Below, in pieces: positions 10,190-18,894 of a DNA stretch of 64,000 nt. The position numbers were made by a program, and so were the translations under genes. Every line of letters starts with the position of its first letter. Position 1 is the stretch's first letter. The DNA comes from Palaemon carinicauda (Eukaryota > Arthropoda > Malacostraca > Decapoda > Palaemonidae). The DNA lies in contig NC_090726.1 of NCBI RefSeq assembly GCF_036898095.1, positions 32,749,128 to 32,813,127 of the forward strand, in the 5' to 3' direction. The notes beneath the pieces are model-generated. The model had not been told where the DNA came from and made no database searches. It worked only from the letters and a program-made list of their open reading frames with translations.

Positions 10190-10680
10190 CCTCCTGTCTT
10201 CTTTACCACTAAGAAGAGACGGTTGTAGAAGCCCGGGGATTGATGGTCCCGGACTTTGACTACCGCTCCCTTTTCTAGTAAGAGAGACACCTCTTGCTTC
10301 AAAGCTAGTCTCTTGTCCTCCTCTCTGTACCTGGGAGAGAGGTCGATGGGAGTCGTTGCTAGAGGGGGCTTGCGCAAGAATGGGATCCTGTACCCTTCTC
10401 TGAGCAACTTCACAGATTGTGCGTCTGCGCCCCTGTTCTCCCAGGACTGCCAGTAGTTCTTGAGCCTGGCTCCCACTGCTGTCTGAAGAAGGAGGCAGTC
10501 AGACTCTGCCTCTAAAGGACTTGGTACCTTTCTTCTTGCTCCCACGTATCCTTTCGGCACGAGCACCTCCTCTGCTGGAGGCTCTGCCACGAAAGGGCGG
10601 AATGAATCTTGACGCTGGAGTATCCATCCTGGGTCTAGACACGGAAGGTAAAGGGGAGGCTTTACGTGCAGATGACGCAA
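8440..10680 (-). CDS. Reverse transcriptase-RNase H ORF of element A
   Basis: This is an open frame of 746 codons; the formal first codon is TTG, so the true start or mode of entry is unknown. RT motifs in order are WRPVLDVSALN, motif A SLDLKDAYFHVPIH, motif B FQALCFGLSTAP, the active site LYLDDWLL and then YLGMEI. The RNase H acidic residues are in FSDASDTGWG, NCKELLAVHLAL, VNSDNTTALAYI and NVMADRLSRKGQ. It overlaps the gag end by 182 bases in the +1 frame and overlaps the YR frame for about 1.7 kb. A DIRS-type C-terminal extension (IDLFATSMTKRLP, DLYAFPPF) follows RNase H. Confidence 0.9.
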   Translation of the reverse strand: MRHLHVKPPLYLPCLDPGWILQRQDSFRPFVAEPPAEEVLVPKGYVGARRKVPSPLEAESDCLLLQTAVGARLKNYWQSWENRGADAQSVKLLREGYRIPFLRKPPLATTPIDLSPRYREEDKRLALKQEVSLLLEKGAVVKVRDHQSPGFYNRLFLVVKKTGGWRPVLDVSALNVFVTKQTFAMETTKSVLAAVRKEDWMVSLDLKDAYFHVPIHPDSQPFLRFVFGKVVYQFQALCFGLSTAPLVFTKLMRNIAKFLHLADIRASLYLDDWLLRASSSRRCLENLKWTLDLTKELGLLVNMEKSQLVPSQTIVYLGMEIHSQAFRAFPSAPRISQAQGCIQNMLMKDRCSVRQWMSLIGTLSSLDQFIALGRLHLRPLQFHLAVHWRKDKTLEAVSIPISEKMKSSLTWWKHNINLREGLPLTVQTPNHILFSDASDTGWGATLDGRECSGTWNSEQRALHINCKELLAVHLALESFKSLLLGKVVEVNSDNTTALAYISKQGGTHSMKLYEIARDLLTWSRDLNLSLVTRFIQGNMNVMADRLSRKGQIIPTEWTLHKNVRKRLWATWGQPTIDLFATSMTKRLPNYCSPIPDPAAVHIDAFLLDWSHLDLYAFPPFKIVNKVLQKFASHEGTRLTLVAPLWPAREWFTEVLQWLVDVPRTLPLRVDLLRQPHVKKVHPSLHALRLTAFRLSKDSRELEAFRRRQPGRLLEQGGHPLLESTSRSGKSSEAGASRYQYPQPVPL

Positions 10681-12925
10681 CTAGGTCATGCGTGTCTTTT
10701 TGAATCAAGGAGGCAGCAATCTCCTTGATCAACTCCTCTGGGAAAAGGCACTTCGAGAGAGGGGCAAACATAAGCTCCGACCTCTGACATTGTGTAACTC
10801 CAGCTGACAAGAAGGAGTAAAGGTGTTCTCGTTTCTTGAGGACCCCGGAAACGAACGAAGCCGCAAGCTCACTGGAACCGTCCCTTATGGCCTTGTCCAT
10901 GCAGGACATAATGAGCATGGAAGTTTCCTTGTCAGAAGGGGAGGTCTTCCTGCTCAACGCTCCCAAACACCAATCCAAAAAGTTAAACACTTCGAACGCT
11001 CTGAACACTCCTTTCATCAGATGATCTAAATCTGAAGGAGTCCAACAAATCTTGGAGCGTCTCATGGCCAGCCTGCGGGGAGAGTCTACAAGACTTGAGA
11101 AGTCGCCCTGGGCAGAGGCAGGAACTCCCAAGCCGAGAACTTCTCCCGTGGCATACCAGACGCTCGATCTGGAAGCGAGTTTCGCAGGGGGAAACATGAA
11201 AGCTGTCTTCCCTAGGTGTTTCTTGGACTGCATCCAATCTCCCAACACCCTAAAAGCTCTCTTGGACGAGCGGGCGAGGACGAGCTTCGTAAAGGCAGGC
11301 GCGGAAGACTGCGTGCCTAAAGCGAACTCAGATGGAGGTGAGCGTGGGGCCGCAGCAACAAACTGATCGGGATACATATCCTTGAACAGTGCAAGTACTT
11401 TCCTAAAGTCTAAGGAGGGAGGCGTGGTCTTGGGTTCGTCGATGTCCGTGTGCGGGTCGTCAAGGTGTGCAGCGTCGTCATCATCAGAGAGTCCATCGTC
11501 TGAATGCTGAAGAGGAAGCGGCAAAGGAGTAGGCATTGGCTGGTCAGCTGAGTCCGGCAGCACGGGTGCATACGTGAATGCACTGGACGCAACGTCATGG
11601 AACTGTTGGTCAGTCTGTGAGCTGGCAACAACCATAGCTGCGCGGGGGCGCAAAGCGTCTACTCCCGACTGTCTAGTCTGCTGTGGGCGAGTAGGGGTAA
11701 CCACAGTGGGTTGCGGAGGTTGACGCACCGCGTCAAAACAAAACAACTTAGGTTGTTGTTGTTGTAACTCGCGGACGTCAACGGAGGGTTCCGTGCGTCG
11801 GCGAACGTCAACATGCGGCTGGCAGGGTACAGAGCGCATGGGTGGCGGGACTCTCACAGCTGGAGTGCGGGAGAAGGTAGCCTCAGCGTCAACTGGACGC
11901 ACAACCGTGGTGGGTTGTAGGCTAACGGGTGCAGCGTCAACCTTCTCCGCACGAGAGTCCTGCATTAAGGCTGACAACTGTGTCTGCATGGTCTGCAGCA
12001 AAGCCCACTTAGGGTCTAAAGAAGCAGGTGCGGCAACAGACGGAGCTACTGCCTGTTGCGGTACCGCTTTGCCTCTCTTAGGAGGTGTGCAGTCATCGGA
12101 AGACTGCAGCGAGTCCGAACTGACCCAGTGGCTACAACTGGGCCGTTGGACTTGCGCGGAAGGGACCTTGCGTTTGAGAGGTCGTGAGACCTTGGTCCAT
12201 TGTTTCTTCCGAGAAACATCTTCCCCAGACGAGGAATAAATGGGCTCTCTCGTCTTCTTGTGGGTGGGGCGATCTTGGAAAGATACGTCCGAAACCACGG
12301 AGGGAACGTCTGTCCGCTGATTAAAGCCTGTCGAACCCTTTGGTCGTACGACATTGCTTCTCCCCTGGGCTTGGGAGCTTGCAAGAGGTCCCGGACTGGG
12401 AGGACGACAGGCACGAACAGACGCACCCTCAAGCGCAACACTAACACTTTCCACAACACTTCCACTCACTTTGTCACTACCCACTGCACTCTTACCCTTC
12501 AACTCCTTGACGTCTGCCATGAGTTGATTACGGTCACTCGCCAATGACTCGACTTTCTCACCCAGAGCCTGGATGGCACGCATCATATCCGCCATCGAAG
12601 GTTGTTGAGTGCTAGAAGGGGGATCAGGAGCAACCACTACAGGGGAAGGAATAGGTTGTGGGGCATGGGGAGAGGAAAAATCAACGGAGCGAGATGAACT
12701 TCTCCTGACTCTATCTCTCTCTAGCCTACGTGAATATTTAAGGAATTCGAGAAAATCGAATTCCGAAAGCCCAACGCATTCCTCACATCGATCTTCCAAT
12801 TGACAGGAATTACCCCGACAATTGGAACAAATGGTGTGAGGATCGATAGAGGCCTTCGGAAGACGCCTTGAGCAGTCCCTAGCACTACACTTTCTGTATT
12901 TAGGGACTTGAGAAGGGTCAGCCAT
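10499..12925 (-). CDS. Gag-like ORF of element A
   Basis: This is an 808-codon frame beginning MADPSQVPKYRKC. The N-terminus is Cys-rich (CSARDC, then HTICSNCRGNSC, then DRCEEC), which suggests a zinc-binding fold. The middle is low in complexity, with Ser, Pro and Gln, and an acidic patch (DGLSDDDDAAHLDD). The C-terminus is rich in Arg and Gly (PPFRGRASSRGG), as in nucleic-acid-binding gag proteins. It is the first gene after the leader and probably packages the RNA. Gag of this group is poorly conserved, so the role rests on position and composition. Confidence 0.75.
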   Translation of the reverse strand: MADPSQVPKYRKCSARDCSRRLPKASIDPHTICSNCRGNSCQLEDRCEECVGLSEFDFLEFLKYSRRLERDRVRRSSSRSVDFSSPHAPQPIPSPVVVAPDPPSSTQQPSMADMMRAIQALGEKVESLASDRNQLMADVKELKGKSAVGSDKVSGSVVESVSVALEGASVRACRPPSPGPLASSQAQGRSNVVRPKGSTGFNQRTDVPSVVSDVSFQDRPTHKKTREPIYSSSGEDVSRKKQWTKVSRPLKRKVPSAQVQRPSCSHWVSSDSLQSSDDCTPPKRGKAVPQQAVAPSVAAPASLDPKWALLQTMQTQLSALMQDSRAEKVDAAPVSLQPTTVVRPVDAEATFSRTPAVRVPPPMRSVPCQPHVDVRRRTEPSVDVRELQQQQPKLFCFDAVRQPPQPTVVTPTRPQQTRQSGVDALRPRAAMVVASSQTDQQFHDVASSAFTYAPVLPDSADQPMPTPLPLPLQHSDDGLSDDDDAAHLDDPHTDIDEPKTTPPSLDFRKVLALFKDMYPDQFVAAAPRSPPSEFALGTQSSAPAFTKLVLARSSKRAFRVLGDWMQSKKHLGKTAFMFPPAKLASRSSVWYATGEVLGLGVPASAQGDFSSLVDSPRRLAMRRSKICWTPSDLDHLMKGVFRAFEVFNFLDWCLGALSRKTSPSDKETSMLIMSCMDKAIRDGSSELAASFVSGVLKKREHLYSFLSAGVTQCQRSELMFAPLSKCLFPEELIKEIAASLIQKDTHDLVASSARKASPLPSVSRPRMDTPASRFIPPFRGRASSRGGARAERIRGSKKKGTKSFRGRV

Positions 12926-13130
12926 CTTGAATTAGTCAAAGGGGAATTCAAAATCTATCCAAGTCGTCAACAAATAATCCAAAATTCAATCAAAGAATGC
13001 AAGGAAGTATTGAAGATAACCTCTGCAAAGCGAAAGCTAAAAACTAGAAATGAGTACTTCACCAAAATCTGTGAAAATCAATCCAGTAAGCAACAGCGTA
13101 TTTAGTAGGTCTTGCCGGTGGCACGACAGA

Positions 13131-13285
13131 GAGAAAATTGGTTCTGTGTTTACATGGAGTACTTGAGTACCTGCTAGACAGATGGCGCTGTTGATGTACA
13201 CCCCTACCTGTATAGCGATCGCTGGCGTATTTTGTCCTTAGGTTTTTCTGTCGGGCAGCAGAGCTGACAGCTTATATGATCACCG
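13131..13285 (-). repeat. Element A 5' inverted terminal repeat
   Basis: This is the reverse complement of 6840-6994. Outside it lie 24 bases unique to this end (13286-13309). The promoter should lie here or in the leader at 12926-13130, but no TATA box stands out. Confidence 0.85.
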
Positions 13286-13309
13286 GCTAAGTTTAATATT
13301 GAAAAAATG

Positions 13310-15780
13310 CTTTTACTTTGAAAAGACTGGTGGCAATATCTTAGAAGACCGGCCAGCCTTCAAGGAGTCCTTATGAACTGATACTTGTATGTTGATTTTG
13401 TTAAATGCCTAATTGGCAAGCCTGGACTAAGGGAGTTCAAATTGCTATCTGGAACCCTTGGGAGAATGGCACAATCGGTCTGTAACCGTCTTCCTGCCTC
13501 TAATTTGAGATTTGGGGGCTTCTCCAAGCCCATTGACCCTCCTAATCAAGGCCAGAGCCAGTATGAATGATGATTTAGACTCTGCTTCCTCATAAGCTTC
13601 CATCAGACCAGATGCTTGAGGTAAGACTTAAACTAACTAGGGAGAGTCACCACCTCAGAATAGTTTGCCTCTCTCTGGAGAGGAATCATACTGTTTAACT
13701 TCCTCCTCTCTGAACAGTGTACCTGGCCCTAGGCGGCTTGGAGGTTAGAAATCTTTCTCAGTTATTCTTACAATGGAAATAAAAGGTCTACTGGGTAAGA
13801 CTTTGCTCTTTGCTGTAGAGCTCCTGCTACTCTCCATAGTTGACAAACGATGAGACAGTGGATCTGGATGCTTCTTGCGTGAGAACCTGGGAAAATCAGA
13901 GGATTTCTTTGGCACTGTCTTGGAGTCTGCTCTCCTTCCACCTAATACCCATTTGAAAGGGTGAATAAGGGTTCTGTTACTTCTGTATGAGTAACCCCTT
14001 CGGGAAACTGGGCGTGAAGGTATTCTTCTCGGGGAGACAAACTCAATTGAGAGTAGTCTATATTTTCCACATAAAAAATTCACCTAAGTGACCTAGACAT
14101 AGACCTTCTGCTCATCTGAGGCCAGGAATCTAGTGATAGAGGTCTCACTTGTGATCTCTTCAGAGGTTCATGTTGTAGACTGTCTTGGAGCAACCGCACC
14201 AAAAAATTCTGAAGCAACATAGAGCGAGAGCCCTAAATCCGACGAAAATGAGGCAATGCTTGAGAGTTTTGCATTATACAGTCTTCCTTCGGTCTCTTTG
14301 CTGAAGATCAGGCATGCTTAGAGGCCTGACTAGTTGCTCGTTTAAGAAAATTAATAATTTCAATAAAGGGTGCACAGATTGAAGACACGTGGTAATTGCA
14401 CATTTGGGTGTGTCTTTATCAACTATCCCCACTCCATCTGTGAAGGGGATAGGAGAACTTACATCGCTAGTATGCTTATGCACTGTGCAACCGAGGAGAG
14501 TGGTTCCCATGGAAATCCCTGTTGTCGTCACTAATTCTGTGATCATTGTACACGTAACACTTACATAATCAGGAAACATAAGAAAAAGTCTCTCCTGGAG
14601 AGTGCAGTAAAGAGGGAGCACGTGCGGAGCCATAGGATCGGATGGGCCTGTAATACTATGCGCGTTACTGTTAACCACGCCCATGTGGGACTACGCTGTT
14701 GTTGTGCAAGCGCAAATCCATAAGATCGTTTGGACATCTACCTAATACTATGCATACTAATGTTAAGTAAGCTAGTGTGGGAGCACACTGATGTGTGCAC
14801 CATAAGTAAGTACATATCAGGAGTGCGTGGAGCACAGACAAGGTCTGGTGAGGTTAAATCCTCCGATCTAGTCGGGAGTTCACGCTCACATATCGGTATA
14901 TGATTAATCTAATTCTAAACACCTTGCTCATAATAGCATTCATTAGTAGCTAGGGGACACACGCGGCTCTAAAGATTACGAGAGCAAGTGCGCTAATCAT
15001 AACGAAGAGTTACAACATCTCTTCAGGGAAGGGGAGCTTTTTCCTTCCAATACTGACTCTCTTGTAGACCCAGTAGAGTGTAGTACACATAGTGAAGTCT
15101 GATTCGAGGGGGGAATATTAGCAGACTGTTCGAGTTCAAACTGAAGGTCGAAGTCACGATAAATAGTCTCAATCCACTTCTTCAAGGAATTAAGTGCTAA
15201 GGCTAGCCCTTCTCTGAATAGAGCATCATTTAGTCCCAGGGAAGCCCAAAGGCATAGTATAGTGTTGTCAATTGTAAATAATTCTGGTTTATTAGTGGAC
15301 TCCTCCAGAGGGAGAGGTTCATCTGCTTTGCTGCAGGAAACAAGTGAGTCTATCTGCCTCAAGACTTGTCCATGCACTAATTTTCCGCCACTTTCACTGT
15401 CTTGTTTCTGGTAGAAACTGATGGAGAAGGGACAGAGGGCAGTGTACTGGGGGTTCAATAGAACAGGTTCTCTCCAACATCTTTAACCTCGAGGATGAGC
15501 CCGAAGAAAAAGAATTGCACTTAGCTTTTTTTTACCCCCTACCATACACCTAACACTCAGAGAGTGACAACTCCCTACATTCCTCACAAGAGTGACGTAA
15601 TTTAACTGGCATACATGGGCCCCTCCATTGAGTAATGTAGTCTAAGTGGCATACAAGGTCCCCTGAATGAAGGGCACAAAGTATGAGGATCCATCTTTCT
15701 GATAACGATGAAAGTCCATATTTTCATGACACTGCTGAGCAGGTCTACAGGTCTGCCTTTGGCATTGGGCATACATATTC
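13310..15780 (-). mobile_element. Decayed DIRS-like relic G, gag and leader part
   Basis: This is the continuation of the 4000-6796 relic beyond the insertion of A, in the same orientation. It carries a broken gag and probable leader sequence. No terminal repeat is recognisable. Confidence 0.55.
13745..15690 (-). pseudogene. gag remnant of relic G
   Basis: Near 15690 the minus strand encodes MDPHTLCPSFRGPC, resembling the DPHTICSNCRGNSC segment of element A gag. The frames at 14997-15458 and 13745-14083 follow it; the latter is basic and rich in Ser and Arg, like a gag C-terminus. Stops and frameshifts separate the pieces. The identity of the middle part is inferred from position. Confidence 0.5.
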
Positions 15781-15886
15781 ACTCTAAAAAGAAAAGTTAA
15801 TGCAGTTTAGTTTGTAGCATGTCAATTTTAGTTGCTGGCCGGAATCAAAATGTTATTTTCATTAGTAAAATAAATTTTTGAATATA

Positions 15887-16043
15887 CTTACCCGATAATC
15901 ATGTAGCTGTCAACTCTGTTGCCGACAGAAATCTACGGTCGGGATACGCCAGCGATCGCTATACAGGTGGGGGTGAACACCACAGCGCCATCTGTGGTCA
16001 GGTACTCTAGTACTTCTTGTCAACACCACCTCAATTTTTTCCT
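15887..16043 (-). repeat. Element B 3' inverted terminal repeat
   Basis: It pairs with 22438-22593. The only difference seen is six T residues against five in the TCAATTTTT tract. It contains AGCGATCGCT. Confidence 0.85.
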
Positions 16044-16088
16044 CGGTCCACTGGTTCTCTATGGGGAGGAAGGGTGGGTCAATTAAAT

Positions 16089-16179
16089 CATGATTATCGG
16101 GTAAGTATATTCAAAAATTTATTTTACTAATGAAAATAACATTTTTCAATATTAATCTTACCCGATAATCATGTAGCTG
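16089..16179 (-). repeat. Element B internal complementary region
   Basis: The plus strand equals the 3' end of B joined to its 5' end, with the centre reading AATAACATTTTTCAAT. It is intact although the genes are dead, as expected if cis sequences are all that a non-autonomous element needs. Confidence 0.85.
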
Positions 16180-16565
16180 ATTCACACCCAGGGTGGTGGG
16201 TGGAGACCAGCATACATGTTAACAAAGAAGCTAAGTATCCCGTATTTTATTTTATTAGTTATTCAAAAATAACATAAAATAAATAAGTACCTGGTAAGGA
16301 AGACGACTTGAACCATTACTCTGCCTTTATTAAGTACGTCTTTCTTACTGAGCGTAGCGGTCCTCTTAGGATGCTGAACGACTCTTAGGTGCTGAAGTAT
16401 AAAGGGCTGCAACCCATACTAAAGGACCTCATCACAACCTTTAACCTCGGCGCTTCTCAAGAAAGAATTGACCCCCCGCCAAATCAACAAGGATGTGGAA
16501 GGCTTCTTAGCCGACCGTACAACCCATAAAAAGTATTCAAGAGAAAGGTTAAAAAGGTTATGGGA

Positions 16566-17940
16566 TTATGGGAATGTAGTGGCTGAGCCCCCGCCTACTA
16601 CTGCATTCGTTGCTACGAATGGTCCCAGGGTGTAGCAGTTCTCGTAAAGAGACTGGACATCTTTGAGATAGAATGATGCGAACACTGACTTGCTTCTCCA
16701 ATAGGTTGCATCCATAACACTCTGCAGAGAACGGTTCTGTTTGAGGGCCACTGAAGTAGCCACAGCTCTCACTTCATGTGTCCTTACCTTCAGCAAAGCA
16801 AGGTCTTCTTCCTTCAGATGAGAATGTGCTTCCCTAATCAGGAGCCTGAATAGGTAAGAAACTGAGTTCTTAGACCTTGGAAGAGAAGGCTTCTTGATAG
16901 CACACCATAAGACTTCTGATTGTCCTCGTAAAGGTTATGACCTTTTTAGATAGTACCTAAGAGCTCTAACTGGGCAAAGTACTCTCTCCAGTTCGTCCCC
17001 CACCAAGTTGGACAGGCTTGGGATCTCGAACGACTTAGGCCAAGGACGTGAAGGAAGCTCGTTTTAGCAAAAAACCGAGCTGCAAGGAACATGTAGCCGT
17101 TTCAGATGTGAAAACTATGTTCCTGCTGAAGGCGTGGATCTCACTTACTCTTTTAGCTGTTGTCAAGCACACGAGGAAAAGAGTTTTTAATGTGAGGTCC
17201 TTAAAAGAGGCTGATTGGAGAGGTTCAAATCTTGATGACATAAGGAACCTTAGGACCACGTCTAGATTCCAGCCTGGAGTGGACAACCGACGTTCCTTTG
17301 AGGTCTCAAAAGACCTAAGGAGGTCCTGTAGATCTTTGTTGGTGGAAAGATCCAAGCCTCTGTGGCGGAAAACCGCTGCCAACATACTTCTGTAACCCTT
17401 AATCGTAGGAGCTGAAAGGGATCTTACGTTCCTTAGATGTAACAGGAAGTCAGCAATCTGGGTTACAGTGGTACTGGATGAGGAAACTGCATTGGCCTTG
17501 TACCAGCTTCGGAAGACTTCCCCTTTAGACTGATAGACTCTGAGAGTGGATGTCCTCCTTGCTCTGGCAATCGCTCTGGCTGCCTCCTTCGAAAAGCCCC
17601 TAGCTCTTGAGAGTCTTTCGAAAGTCTGAAGGCAGTCAGACGAAGAGCGTGGAGGTTTGGATGTACCTTCTTTACGTGAGGTAGACGTAGAAGGTCCACT
17701 CCTAGAGGAAGAGTCCTGGGAATGTCGACCAGCCATTGCAGTACCTCTATGAACCATTCTCTCGCGGGCCAGAGCGGAGCCAACCAACGTCAGCCGTGTC
17801 CCTTTGCGAGAGGCGAACTTCTGAAGTACCCTGTTGACAATCTTGAACGGCGGGAATGCATACAGGTCGAGATGGGACCAATCCAGCAGAAAAGCATCCA
17901 CGTGAACTGCTGCTGGGTCTGGAATCGGAGAACAATACAA
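16566..17940 (-). pseudogene. Tyrosine recombinase remnant of element B
   Basis: The catalytic pieces remain: TTAKRVSEIHAF, THEVRAVATSV and FASFYLKDV. The frame is broken near 17060, where the frame ends LLKRASFTSLA instead of continuing LAKNELPSRPWPKS, and again before 16796. Both breaks recur in element E at 60812-62186, so they predate the two insertions. Confidence 0.85.
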
Positions 17941-17949
17941 CGGGAGCCT

Positions 17950-18893
17950 CTAGGTTATCGAGGTAGCGAACAGATCTATGGTTGGCTGACCCCACAGGGC
18001 CCAAAGTCTGCTGCAAACATTCTTGTGAAGGGTCCACTCTGTGGGGATGACCTGACCCTTCCGGCTAAGGCGATCTGCCATGACATTCATATCGCCCTGA
18101 ATGAACCTCGTTACCAGCGTGAGCTTTCGATCTTTTAACCAGATGAGGAGGTCCCTTGCGATCTAGAACAACTTCCACGAATGAGTCCCTCCCTGCTTGG
18201 AGATGTAAGCCAAGGCTGTGGTGTTGTCAGAGTCCACCTCCACCACCTTGTTAAGCTGGAGGGACTTGAAGTTTATCAAGGCCAGATGAACCGCCAACAG
18301 CTCCTTGCAATAGATGTGAAGTGTCCTTAGCTCCTGATTCCATGTTCCCGAGCATTCCTGTCCGTCCAAAGTCGCACCCCAGCCCGTGTCTGATGCGTCA
18401 GAGAAGAGACGGCGGTCGGGTTTCTGAACAGCCAAAGGTAGACTTCCTTGAGAAGAAAGCTGTTCTTTCACCACGTGAGAGTAGACCTCCTCTCTTCGGA
18501 AACAGGAACTGAGATCGTCTCTAGCGTCATGTCCTTTATCCAGTGAGCCGCTAGATGATACTGAAGGGGGGGAGGTGGGGTCTCCCTAACTCGATGAACA
18601 AGGCCAGCGATGAAAGTGTCCCTGTTAGACTCATCCACTACCTGACTGAGCATCGGTTCCTTCTCAGCATGCTCTGGATGCAATCTAGGGCTTAGTATAT
18701 CTTTGGGGCCGACGGAAAAGCCCGAAAAGCTCGACTCTGAAGATCCATACCCAGGTAGACAATGGTCTGGGATGGGACGAGCTGGGACTCCTCAAAATTG
18801 ACCAGGAGGCCCAGTTCCTTGGTCAGATCCATAGTCCATCTGAGAATCTCCAGACAGCGACGACTTGTGGGAGCTCTTAAAAGCTAGTCGTCT
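17950..18893 (-). pseudogene. RNase H and RT C-terminal remnant of element B
   Basis: RNase H motifs are visible (FSDASDTGWG, AYISKQGGT). A stop lies near 18163, just after that segment. RT thumb sequence (VPSQTIVYLGM) follows towards 18890, and the sequence then jumps into gag exactly after the DD of the YLDD active site. The RT palm is therefore missing. E has the same junction near 63139. Confidence 0.8.
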
Positions 18894-18894
18894 A

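Larger units (their letters stand above)
6797..13309 (-). mobile_element. DIRS-like retrotransposon A (full length, open frames)
   Basis: This 6.5-kb element has sense strand minus. Its parts in sense order are: 5' end at 13309, 5' ITR, leader, gag, RT-RNase H, YR, ICR and 3' ITR, ending at 6797. The two ITRs (13131-13285 and 6840-6994) are identical by eye over 155 bp. The ICR at 7041-7134 equals the joined ends. All three reading frames are open and carry their catalytic residues. An ATG is present at both edges where one would be expected in the empty site. It interrupts relic G. Identical ITRs and lesion-free frames indicate a recent insertion; activity is inferred, not shown. Confidence 0.9.

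Noticed and set aside
11793..12239. Open frames of 100-150 codons opposite gag, pol and YR
   Set aside because: They lie antisense to well-supported frames and follow from their codon use; none has recognisable motifs.
6797..13309. Target-site duplication around A
   Set aside because: The flanks share only the ATG core; no longer direct repeat was found.
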